The translations under genes and the position numbers were made by a program. Of a stretch of 54,424 bases of DNA, positions 1 to 8,860 are shown piece by piece; position 1 is the first letter of the stretch, and every line of letters begins with the position of its first letter. Under the pieces are notes generated by a model. That model ran no database searches and was not told the origin of the DNA. It saw nothing but the letters and a program-made list of their open reading frames with translations. The stretch comes from Prasinococcaceae sp. CCMP 1430 (lineage: Eukaryota; Prasinodermophyta; Palmophyllophyceae; Prasinococcales; Prasinococcaceae): positions 181,893 through 236,316 of the forward strand of contig RQSC01001207.1 in the NCBI GenBank assembly GCA_013416795.1, read 5' to 3'.

Positions 1-548
1 CGCCAGCCCTGTACCCTCCCCCTCCCTCCCGCGCCCCCTCCGCCCCGCGCCCGCGTCGCCCCGCGGCGGAGGAGGCCGCGGCGGGGGTGCGCCACAGCGC
101 GCGCGGATGCGCGCGCGAGCACGCAATTTCAAATCCCGTAAATTCACTCTATCGTCTCGTGCCTTATCACGTAAAATTGATCTCGGCTTGCAAACCGCGG
201 GAATGATGCGAATTGACATTCAGGGAATTCGGCGCGCGCGCGTGGCCCGCGAGTGGCGCGCGATCCCGCGCTCGCTCGCCCTCGCAGACGCGAACTTTCG
301 TCTCCGCGTACTTTCGCCTGTCGCGTACCCTGACATCGCACCATTTTTCAAACGCGTGAATTCGCGTCGCTCCGCGAAGAATTCGCCGCGCGTGCCGTGC
401 GCCATGCGCCCTGACGGAACTTTTTAACCCTTCTTTTCTAACCCCAAATATCACAGCCCAAAGGCGGGATCGAACCCCGGCCGGCGAGCGCGATGCGCGC
501 GTGGGTGGAGTATTCTCCCGTGGCTACAATTGATGATATCTGCGATGC
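1..548. other. Gene-free left edge, upstream of BRX1
   Basis: No convincing coding region is visible. The first 120 bases are extremely GC-rich. A less GC-rich part at about 120-460 is followed by a short AT-rich island at 420-545 just before the BRX1 start. That island carries TCTCCCGTGG (514-523), a decamer that recurs in other upstream regions of the window. A string resembling a tRNA B box occurs on the minus strand near 466-480, but its flanks do not fold as a tRNA. Confidence 0.5.
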
Positions 549-1718
549 ATGTGTGCGCGGGGTTTTGAGTCTCCCGTGGTTGGAAGTGAGTATGTTTGTG
601 ATGTATGTGGGTGCGGGGCGGCGCGCGCGCGCGCGCGCCTGGCGCGGCGGCTGCGGCGGCTAAGCGACAGCGACGACGAGCCCGAGGCCGCGCCGGCGCC
701 GGCGGTCGCCGCGGCGGTCGCAGCGGCGGCCAAGGCGGCCAAGGGCAAGGGCAAGGGCGACGCCGGTGCGGGTGGCTCCGACGGGGGCTTCGTGAACCGC
801 GAGAAGGTCCTGGTGCTCAGCTCGCGCGGCATCACCTACCGCTACCGCCACCTCATGGACGACCTCTACGCGCTGCTGCCGCACTCGAAGAAGGAGGTCA
901 AGCTCGACGACAAGAACGACCGCGCGGTGCTCAACGAGGTTGCCGAGCTCAAGGGGTGCAGCAGTGTCATCTTCTTCGAGGTGCGCAAGCGCAGGGACCT
1001 GTACCTGTGGCTCGCCAAGACGCCGCTGGGGCCCTCGGTCAAGTTCCTCGCAGCAAACGTACACACCATGGGCGAGCTCAAGCTCACGGGCAACCACCTC
1101 AAGGGGTCGCGCCCGCTCCTGTCCTTCGACGCCCAGTTCGAGGCGCTGCCGCACCTCGCGCTGTGCAAGGAGCTGCTCGCGCAGACCTTCGGCACGCCGC
1201 GCAACTGCAGGCGCGGGATGCCCTTCGTCGACCACGTGCTCACGGTACGGCGCCGCGCCCGCGGCGCCCACCGCATGTGACCGCGCGCGGGCGGGCGAGC
1301 GCGAGCGGCGCCCTGGGCTGACCCCATCCCCGTGCCCCCACCAAACGCCTCACAGTTCACCTGGCTCGACGGGCGCATTTGGGTGCGCAACTACCAAATC
1401 ACCGACGGCGACGGCAACCCGGCGGGCGCACGCGCGGACAAGGCGGCGCTCGATGAGCTCAACCTCGTGGAGGTGGGCCCGCGCTTCTGCCTGCTGCCCA
1501 TCCGCGCTTTCGCCGGCGCGTTCCGCGGCGCGACGCTCTACCAGAACGAAAAGTACCTCTCGCCAGCGCAGCAGCGCGCCGCGGAGCGCGCCGAGCGCCA
1601 GACGGACTTCCAGAAGAAGATCAAGCGGAAGAACAAGCGCACGGAGCACAAGGCCAAGTTCGCACCGACGCCCGACGAGTTCGACGGCCTGTTCGCCGGC
1701 GGCGATGGCAGCGACTAG
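549..1718 (+). CDS. BRX1: Ribosome biogenesis protein BRX1 (Brix domain)
   Basis: Two exons, 549..1244 and 1356..1718, joined in phase 0 (GTACGG donor, CACAG acceptor), giving 352 residues. The Brix domain begins near residue 78 (REKVLVLSSRGITYRYRHL) and continues through FDAQFEALPHLALCKELL. The exon junction restores the family sequence PFVDHVLT-FTWLDGRIWVRNYQI, which strongly supports the splice. The C-terminal tail is Lys/Arg-rich, as in other BRX1 proteins. BRX1 is a nucleolar pre-60S assembly factor that acts in 27S pre-rRNA processing. The first ~70 residues are low-complexity (Arg runs from a CG repeat, then Ala/Pro), so the exact start is uncertain and a later start or a 5' exon is possible. 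It converges on the RING gene. Confidence 0.9.
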
Positions 1719-2027
1719 ACGGAGCGCGACGACGCGGCGCGGCACGGGCGATGGAGGCATGCCCCCGCGCGCATGCATGTACACACAGCGGAACGAGCGC
1801 GGGTGGATGCACCCCCCTCGCGATGTATACTAGAGAGCGTAAGTGCGTAGTTGGATTGCGCACGTGCTTGGCCAAGTCCCGAGAGCGCGCGTGCGCGGTC
1901 GAAGGCGCTCAGATGCTCTCTTGGATCCCCAGCGCGCCCATGGAGTGAAATACATGGTGTTACGGACTGTACAAAGGGGGCCGTGGGAGTGGCACACGTT
2001 GGCTCTGAGGGCTGTGCAGAAAGCCTC
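1719..2027. other. Intergenic 3'-3' spacer
   Basis: Spacer between the convergent 3' ends of BRX1 and the RING gene. It presumably holds both 3' UTRs. I see no AATAAA-type polyadenylation signal, RNA gene or repeat. Confidence 0.5.
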
Positions 2028-3479
2028 CTACGCGCCTGCGTCGCCCTCGCCAGGGATGTCAACGACAAGCTCGCCCACACTGCCGGCCGCGGCACTGCCC
2101 TCCGTGCTGTCACCCTCCGCGCCGCGCTCCTGAGCACCATTGCTGGCGGCGCTGGCCATCGCAGTGAGGGCCTCCGACGTGTGTCGCGAGAGAGAGCACG
2201 GACCGACGCTCTCGTCATCGGCCTCGGTCGCGCTGTCGAGGTCGCTACCGCTGCTGAGGGTGAGCACAGGCGCGCTCCGCGCCAGCGAGTGCCGCGAGTC
2301 CCCCGACCTGCCGCGCCCACCCACTGGACCATGTCGCACGTACGAAGGCGTAGCGGCCGTCGTGACGAAGCGCGAGTGTCCGGCCCGGGGCGCGCGCGCC
2401 AGCGAGCGCCCCCCTCTGCCAGCCCCGCCCGTCCCGACGCGCGCCTGCGGCGGTTGCAACGCGCCCGAGGGGCCCTCGCCCGACCCCCCCACGCCGGAGG
2501 CGTCGCTCTCGACCACAGGCAGCAGCGGGGTGTTCTCGTCCGCTGCGGCGTCGGGCTCTGCGAAGGGATCACACTTGCAAAGGGGGCACACCCGGTTGCG
2601 GCTCGTGAGCCACTTGTCCACACACTTCTGATGGAAGGCATGCTCGCACCTCAGCAGCTTGACCTTGTCACCCACCTCGAAGTCCTCGAGGCAGATGCTG
2701 CAGCTGTCGGCGCCGTGCGGGAGCACGCTGCTTCTCCGAAAGCGTATGCATTTGAGCTTGCGCACCTGCGCAGCGGTGGCGCGCCCCGTCCCGCGCGCGG
2801 CGGCCACGCTTTGTGGGCCTGCTCCCGCACCGCGCTGCCGCTGCACGAAGTAGAACGTGGTGAGGACGCATGCGACCACCACCATCGCGATGAGGGTCAT
2901 GGCCAGCATTGACCACGTCGGTTGCGGCGCGTCGGGTGTGATGCGCGCAGATGGCCCCGGCGACCCGGCTTCCCTGATGGCGCCGAGCAGGTGCATGCCG
3001 GCCTCGTGCGTGACGAACACGCTCGGAATTTTGATGTCGAGGCCGATGGCCGCGCCCATCGTCACCAGCCTCTCCCCTGGGATGTTGTCGAAGACGATGA
3101 CGCCGCTTGCCCCCGCCCGTTCGGCCTCCATCGCCTTGACGTCGAAGCCGCACTTGCCCGTCGAGCGCTCGACGACCGCGAACCATATCTCGGGAAGCTT
3201 GGGGGCGTATTCGCCGTTGGTGAGCTTGGAGCACGCATCCAGCGGCTCGGCGCGCACGAGCGTGCCGTACACGCCGTCCTTGGGCACGCGCGGCCCGAAC
3301 GCCGCGGGCGCGTCGGCAAAATGCTGCTCCCACATTGGCACGGACGCGTTCCCTCTGTGGTCGACGTAGACCGTGCCGGAGACGGCCATTATCTGCGGGA
3401 ACACGCACAGGTCCAGCACGAGCAGTGCCACGCAGCACGCGGCCGCACGCGCGAACGCGAGCGCCTCCCAGTACGCCAT
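2028..3479 (-). CDS. PA-TM-RING-H2 E3 ubiquitin ligase (RNF13/RMR-like)
   Basis: A single exon of 483 residues starting at MAYWEALAF. An N-terminal hydrophobic segment (about residues 5-30) looks like a signal peptide. A protease-associated (PA) domain follows (about 40-180, with VIVFDNIPGERL and SVFVTHEAGMHLL). One transmembrane helix lies at about 185-210, and a C3H2C3 RING-H2 finger at about 259-300 (CSICLEDF...CEHAFHQKCVDKWL...CPLC) has all eight ligands. The last ~180 residues are disordered and rich in Ser, Gly and Arg. This is the architecture of endolysosomal or vacuolar-sorting RING ligases: a luminal PA domain and a cytosolic RING. An open frame continues upstream to 3791 but is low-complexity, so the start before the signal peptide was chosen. 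The substrate is unknown. Confidence 0.88.
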   Translation of the reverse strand: MAYWEALAFARAAACCVALLVLDLCVFPQIMAVSGTVYVDHRGNASVPMWEQHFADAPAAFGPRVPKDGVYGTLVRAEPLDACSKLTNGEYAPKLPEIWFAVVERSTGKCGFDVKAMEAERAGASGVIVFDNIPGERLVTMGAAIGLDIKIPSVFVTHEAGMHLLGAIREAGSPGPSARITPDAPQPTWSMLAMTLIAMVVVACVLTTFYFVQRQRGAGAGPQSVAAARGTGRATAAQVRKLKCIRFRRSSVLPHGADSCSICLEDFEVGDKVKLLRCEHAFHQKCVDKWLTSRNRVCPLCKCDPFAEPDAAADENTPLLPVVESDASGVGGSGEGPSGALQPPQARVGTGGAGRGGRSLARAPRAGHSRFVTTAATPSYVRHGPVGGRGRSGDSRHSLARSAPVLTLSSGSDLDSATEADDESVGPCSLSRHTSEALTAMASAASNGAQERGAEGDSTEGSAAAGSVGELVVDIPGEGDAGA

Positions 3480-3935
3480 GCTGCGCGCCCCTCCCCTCCC
3501 CCCTCTTACGCCCGCGCTGGAGCCCCCGCTGGCAGCGGGACCGCGCACACGCGAACCCACGCGAGCGCGCGAGCGCGCGAGGCCCGTGGGCCACGGCCGC
3601 TCGTCGCACGCCGCGCCAGAGCTCCTCTCCTTCTCCCAAGCGGCAGGGCGCCGCTGACCGCCCCCCAGCCGTCGCCCCCGCCCACGTCCGCCCGCCAAGG
3701 GCGCTGTGGCACGCGCGCCGCACCCGTACCGCCGCGTCTCGCGCGTGCGATGGCGCGAGCAAAATATTTGAGGTAAACATATAGGGTTCATTACAACCTC
3801 TTGCTAGATACAATTTGATGAGGGTTTTGCGCGGGGAGTTTCGGGTTGGGTTGAACAGTGTGCGGGCGCGCGCGGCCTCGCCGCGCCGCGCGCGCCGCNT
3901 GGCCATCGAGTGCGCTCGGGTTGACGTGCACCTTT
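3480..3935. promoter_or_regulatory. Upstream region of the RING gene; AT-rich island
   Basis: The region lies 5' of the minus-strand RING gene and 3' of the PSMG3-like gene. About 3745-3850 is an AT-rich island with AAAATATTTGAGG, ATAGGGTTC and GAGGGTTTTG, similar to islands before other genes here. An N sits at 3899. No coding signal was found. Confidence 0.4.
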
Positions 3936-4481
3936 TCACAAACGCCACCGATGTCGCCGTGCACGCAGCAGCGGCGCGGCCGCGAGCGCGCCGCCGCGAG
4001 CGCGCAGCGCGCGCAGGAGCTCGCGCGCCAAGAACTCGAGCGCGGGGTCGTCGCGCCTGCCGAGCAGCGTGCGCACAGTCACGGGGGACGCGTCTGAGTG
4101 CGCGAGGGCGCCTGCGTGCGGTGGACGCCCCGGCACACGTGCGCGCGCGCGCGCGTGTGCGCGACGGACGAGAGCGGACGCGCGCGAGAGTCAGTCAGCG
4201 TCACGCAGCCTGCCCAGGCAGCGCAGGTGCACAGCGGGCTGGAACCGAGGCGGGCGCAGCGCGGCGCGTCTGCCAGCCTCACCTTCGGGAGCGTCGGCCG
4301 AGACCGCGAGGCACGTCCCCAGCCGCCCGAGCGCCGTTGCGACCACGACAGTGCGGTCGGCGAAGCGCGTCGCCGCGCACTCCACACCCAGCGAGAGCGT
4401 GCGAGGCGGCGCGCCGAACGCGGGGAAGCGCGGCGCGTCGTCGCCGTCAGCGGCGTGTGCCGCCACCAGGAGCGACGCCAT
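3936..4481 (-). CDS. Proteasome assembly chaperone 3-like protein (PSMG3/PAC3)
   Basis: Two exons, 4283..4481 and 3936..4093, joined in phase 1 (GTGAGG donor, CTCAG acceptor), give 118 residues; human PSMG3 is about 120. The core VVVATALGRLGTCLAV matches the PAC3 strand-loop VTQFGKMGTLVSLE as I know it. The second exon supplies the following VRTLLGRRDDPALEFLARELLRAL, which fits the family's VLLGQDEPLIHVCAKNL segment. PAC3 acts in the cytosol and nucleus with PAC4 as a scaffold for the 20S alpha ring. The last ~15 residues are Arg-rich and match the family poorly. An upstream Met (4616) is possible but adds only Arg/Ala-rich sequence. The family is short and divergent, so the call is moderate. 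Confidence 0.6.
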
Positions 4482-4875
4482 CGCGCGCGGGACAGGCCCG
4501 CCAAGCGCGCTGCGGCACCGTGCCTGACGTGATCCCACGCACACGTGCGCGCGCGCGTGCGCACGCGCGCGAGTGCGCGAGCGCCGCCGTGGCGCACGCG
4601 CGCACTGTGGCAGCACTCATGCGACCCTACCGACCCTGCTTTTTAAACCCCTAAATGCGCACTGGGCAACCGCAACGACGGCCGGTGTCGTGGTGCGTCG
4701 CACTGGACGCGCCACAAGGGGCCAGTGACCGCGTCAACACGGCAGCCCCGCGCCTTGCACGCGCGCGCGGAGGGTGCGGGGGTGAGAGACAGCCGTAGCT
4801 GTCACTCGCGGTTCGCCACCCGCGGCGCGACCACCTGCGCGTGGTACACCAACAACGAGTTGTTATGGGGAAGAC
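4482..4875. promoter_or_regulatory. Spacer between the SLP2 and PSMG3-like genes
   Basis: Both flanking genes are on the minus strand, so this region holds the 5' side of the PSMG3-like gene and the 3' side of SLP2. It contains TTTTTAAACCCCTAAATGCG at 4640-4659, a telo-box-like string of the kind seen upstream of other genes. Short open frames here have shadow-like composition and are not called. Confidence 0.4.
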
Positions 4876-6367
4876 TCACTGCAGCGAGAACGGCGCGCCG
4901 GCCTGCTGCCCGATGGGCTCGGGCGGCGGCGGTGCGGGCCTGCCCTTGCGCGGCGGCGCGGGCTTCGCGGCCGCGGGCGCTGCCTTTTTCTCCTCGGCGG
5001 CCGCAGCCTCGGTCGCGCTCGCGCGCGCGCCCGCGCTCGTCCCCACGGCGCTCCCGGGCGCGACCTGCCCGTTGACCGCGCCGTAGATGGCCATCGCCTG
5101 CGACACCATGCTGGCGGGGTCGTTCATCGCGGCCGGCAGCAGCACGGTGTTCCCCTCCTTCGCGATGTTTCCAAAGGACGTCAAGTACTGCTCGGTAAGC
5201 TTGATGGTCGCCGCCTGGTCGGCGCCAGGCACGGTGGTGGCCTTCGCGACCATGCGAATGCCCTGCGCGGTCGCGTCGGCCCTGGCGAGGATCGCTGCCG
5301 CATCGCCATCCGCACGGTTGATGGCATCCTGCCTGGCAGCTTCCGAGGTGAGGATGAGCTTCTGCTTCTGGCCCTCCGCCACATTGATGGCCGACTGGCG
5401 CTCACCCTCCGACTCGAGCACCGACGCGCGCTTGCGGCGCTCGGCCTCCGCTTGCAGCTCCATCGCCACTCGCACGTTCGCCGGGGGCGAGATGTCGCGG
5501 ATCTCGTAGCGCATGCACTCGAGGCCCCAGTCCAGCGTCGCCGCGTTGATGGCGCCCACGATGCGCTCGTTGAGCGTGGCACGCTCCGAGAACGTGCGGT
5601 CCAGGCTCAGCTTTCCCAGCTCGCTGCGCATGGTCGTCTGCGCGAGCTGCACGACCGCCCAGCGCACGTCCTCCACCCCGTAGCTTGCCTTCTGCGGGTC
5701 CGTGATGCGGATGTACAGCACCCCGTCGATGGTGATGTTCACGTTGTCCGCGGTCACGGCGGTCTGGCTGGGCACTCCGATTGCCTCCTCTTTGAGCGAG
5801 TGCACGTACGCAACCCTGTCGACCACCGGGATCAGCAAGTGGATGCCCGCCTGCAGCGTGCACAGGTAGCGCCCGAAGCGCTCCACCACGTACGCGGTGC
5901 GCTCGGGGACGATGTGGATGCCTGCGAGCGGGGGCGGGGCGGGGTGTGCGCCAGCGCGCGCAAGCGCGGGCGGCGGTGGCGGCGTGGACGGGCGGGCAGA
6001 AGGTCGGAAGTGTCAGTGACGCCCAACTGGAGAGCGGCGCCAGAGTGCGCGGCTCGTCAGCCCACTCACCCATGTTCACGGGCGGTTGGATCGGCCGCAG
6101 ATCGGCGGACGAGCTGTACGCGCGCGCCGCGAACCCGTGGCTCACAGCATGCGCCCCCACGGCGCGCGGCGCCACCTCGGCCAGCCGCGCCGCGGCGCCT
6201 GCCCTCCACCCCGCCGCAGCAAACCCCCGCGTCGCCGGAGCGGCGGCTGCAGCAGCGACAGGTGTGGCGCGGCGAGTGCGCGTTCGAGCGCCTGCTCCGG
6301 CCGCCGCGCAGCACAACGCTCTGCCGCCATCGGCCGCGCGCGCGGGCACGCTGCCCCCGGCCTTCAT
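4876..6367 (-). CDS. STOML2: Mitochondrial stomatin-like protein 2 (SPFH/prohibitin family)
   Basis: Two exons, 6070..6367 and 4876..5921, joined in phase 1 (GTGAGT donor, CTCGCAG acceptor), give 447 residues. Exon 1 encodes an Arg/Ala-rich presequence ending RAYSSSADLRPIQPPVNM, typical of mitochondrial import. The junction restores PPVNMGIHIVPERTAYVVERFGRYL, close to plant SLP proteins. The SPFH domain covers about residues 105-280 (IPVVDRVAYVHSLKEEAIGVPSQ and the family's LDWGLECMRYEIRDISPP). A long helical segment follows, then a Pro/Ala tail. SLP2 organises cardiolipin-rich inner-membrane domains and stabilises prohibitins and respiratory complexes. The C-terminal AAPAAAKPAPPRKGRPAPPPPEP tail is lineage-specific. 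Confidence 0.9.
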
Positions 6368-7251
6368 ACGCCCGAGCCCATCCCTCCACCCCCGCGGTCT
6401 CGACGCCTCTCCCCCCCCCTCTCCCCCTTCCCCGCCGCCCTTCCCTCCCAGGGGGCCCGGCCGGGCGCCACCCCGGAGCGCCCCCGTCGGCCCTGCGGCT
6501 GCCCCTGGCCGTTCGATGCGGTGCGCGATCCGCAAATCGGGTGGTTGCTAGTTAGGGGTTCACAGCACGTGCGAACGCGAACTTCGAAAGGCGTGGTTTG
6601 GGTATACACGAATGAGGGTTTAGAAAGTGGAGCGCGGATGGTCGATCGGCGCGGCGCGAGTTGGTTCAACCGTCGTCGGGCGGCAGGTGCTGGACCCCCG
6701 GGTGGACGAAGTCGACGTGCAGGACGGTGCGGCGCTCGGCGCCGCCCGCGCCCGCGCCTCCCGCGCGCAACGAAGCCCGCCCGCTCACCCCCCGGGCGGG
6801 AAGCCGCCCAGGCGCGGGGAGGCAGGCAGCCAGAGGGGTGGGGTGGGGGTGGATAGGGGGGCGCAGGGAGGCCGCACTGTGGCAGCGCCACAGCGCCCCC
6901 TCCAACACTCAATTTTATTTTTTAATTTAATTTTCTATTTAAACAATTTCGCGCGCACTGCCCTCGCGCTTTGCTATACCATACATATCAAAACACGCGG
7001 AATTGGTAAGATTTAGTGAACTCAACCCGTTAAAAAATTAAAAATCCGGTTTCTCCTGCTCCTCCGTCGCAGCTTCCGTCCGCCTTTTTTTTCTTTTTTT
7101 GTCGATTTTTTATCAACCGTTTTTTTTTGGGACGCCGGGCGCGCTCGATGCGCGCGCGCCACCACAGCGCGCACGCGGGGCGTGCTCTTCCTCTTGCCCC
7201 CCCTGCCCCCCTGGGCCTCGCTCCGCGTCGAGCGGGCGCAGGGAGGGCGCC
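6368..7251. promoter_or_regulatory. Divergent upstream region of SLP2 and NDUFA9
   Basis: About 880 bases separate the two head-to-head mitochondrial genes. There are two AT-rich islands. The one at 6535-6640 has TTAGGGGTTC and GAGGGTTTAG. The one at about 6900-7130 has TTTATTTTTTAATTTAATTTTCTATTT, then poly-T runs just before the NDUFA9 ATG. A bidirectional promoter is plausible. No coding signal was found. Confidence 0.45.
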
Positions 7252-8594
7252 ATGGCGCTGCTCGCGGCGGCGGCGCGCCGCGCGCGCGCGGGCGGTGCAG
7301 CGAGGCGCCTTTTAGGGTTGGGAGCCTGGCGCCGGCGGGGCGACAGGGGCGCTCGCGCGGCGTTCCCCCCCCGTGCGCGCCCGCGCCGTCGCCGCCGAGC
7401 GCGTGACTGACGCTTCACGTCGCGCCCCTGTGTCCCTTCTTCCCTCCTGCATTAGCAGCGAGCTTCGCTGCGCGCGCGGTGAGCACGTCAGCGGCCGCTG
7501 GCGCGGACGCGCCGGCGGCGTACTCAAACCTGCAGTCTCCGTCCGTGCTCCGCCGCGGCACCGGTGGGCGCTCGTCCGTGTCGGGCCACACCGCGACCGT
7601 GTTCGGCGCGACCGGCTCCGTCGGCCGCTACCTCGTCAACGCGCTCGGCGAGACGGGCACGCGCATCACCATCCCCGCGCGCGGCGACGAGGATGGCTGG
7701 AGGCACCTGCGCCTGATGGGCGACATCGGGCAGATCACGTTCGTGCCGTACTCCATCCGTGACAAGGACCACATCGCCGAGCTTGTGGAGGGCAGCACGC
7801 TGGTGTTCAACCTGCTCGGGCGCGACTGGGAGACACACAACTTCAGCTTCGAGGACGTCAACGTGGACGCCGCCCAGGCCGTCGCTGAGGCGTGCGCCAA
7901 GTCGAGCACCGTGCGGAGGCTGGTGCACTGCTCGGCGCTTGGCGCGTCCGCCGACTCGAAGAGCGCGCTGATGCGCTCCAAATTCGCCGGCGAGGAGGCC
8001 GTGAAGGCGGCGTACCCCGACGCCACCATCGTGCGCCCCGGTACCCTGTTCGGCCGCGGCGATAGGCTGCTCTCGAAGATGGTGACCAACATCAACAACC
8101 TGCCCTTCGTGCCGCTTGTCGAGGGCGGCAACGTGGGCCGCGTCCAGCCGACGCACGTGGTCGATGTGGCCGTCGCCATGAAGCGCGCCTCCGACGATGT
8201 GGAGACCGTTGGCAAGACCTACGAGATCGCGGGACCGGACGTGTTCAGCTGGGGCGGCCTGTACAAGCGCGTCGCGCACGAGATGCGCGCCGACCCGACG
8301 TTCCTGCCCGTGCCGATGCCCATCGCGCGCGTGCTCGCCATGCCGCGCGACTACATGGTCAAGAAGGCCAAGATTCCGTGGTACAAGCTCGCGCTGTCGA
8401 ACACCGACTTCCTGGACAGGCTGGAGGACGACAAGATGGTGCTGTCGGGTGAGTACCCCGGCTTCGAGGAGCTGGGAGTTGTGCCGCGTCCGCTGGGCGG
8501 GCAGGCCCTGGACTACATCCGACACAGACGTTCGGGCGGATACGATGGCGGCGCCACGCTCGTGGACCTGCCGCCGCCCAGCACGCTGCGATAA
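7252..8594 (+). CDS. NDUFA9: NADH dehydrogenase (complex I) 39-kDa subunit, NDUFA9-like
   Basis: The main exon (from about 7459 to 8594) encodes an atypical SDR-fold protein. It has the nucleotide-binding TVFGATGSVGRYLVNALG, then STLVFNLLGRDWETHNFSFEDVN, IVRPGTLFGRGDRLL and a C-terminal EELGVVPRPL, all typical of NDUFA9/NUEM. NDUFA9 binds NADPH and sits at the matrix-arm/membrane-arm junction of complex I. A short first exon is likely. ATG 7252 in a good context (GCGCCATGG) begins MALLAAAARRARAGG, an Arg/Ala presequence, and the second exon continues it (SFAARAVSTSAAAG). Donors at 7295, 7373 or 7403 all keep frame with an acceptor ending at 7458, so the exon-1 boundary is unresolved. It lies head-to-head with SLP2. 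Confidence 0.88.
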
Positions 8595-8860
8595 GCAGCG
8601 CCAGTTCGGCATGCAGGACCGCGCCTCAGCGCGCAAGCGCGCCCCCGTTCGCCGTGCCGTGGCGCTCGCGCCCACATTTTTGGTAACTCATTTAGCTCTC
8701 ATGGGAAGCACCAGCAGCGAGAAGCAGCTGGCGCGCGCGCAGGGAGGGTGGGGCGGGGCCAGGCGTCCGCAGCCGGACAAGCGCGCGTGTTCGTTGTCGC
8801 AGACCTTCCTCTTTACGGTATGAGATGCGAGACACAGCCAAAGTCCGATGACGCTGGCGC

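Noticed and set aside
425-545. Possible tRNA-Gly-like gene or tRNA-derived SINE on the minus strand (B-box-like GGGTTCGATCCC, A-box-like TAGCCACGGGAG, flanking ATATCA/TGATAT)
   Set aside because: The T stem does not pair, the arm spacing is wrong and no acceptor stem adjoins the T arm. The A-box-like string also recurs without a B box elsewhere, so it is treated as a separate motif.
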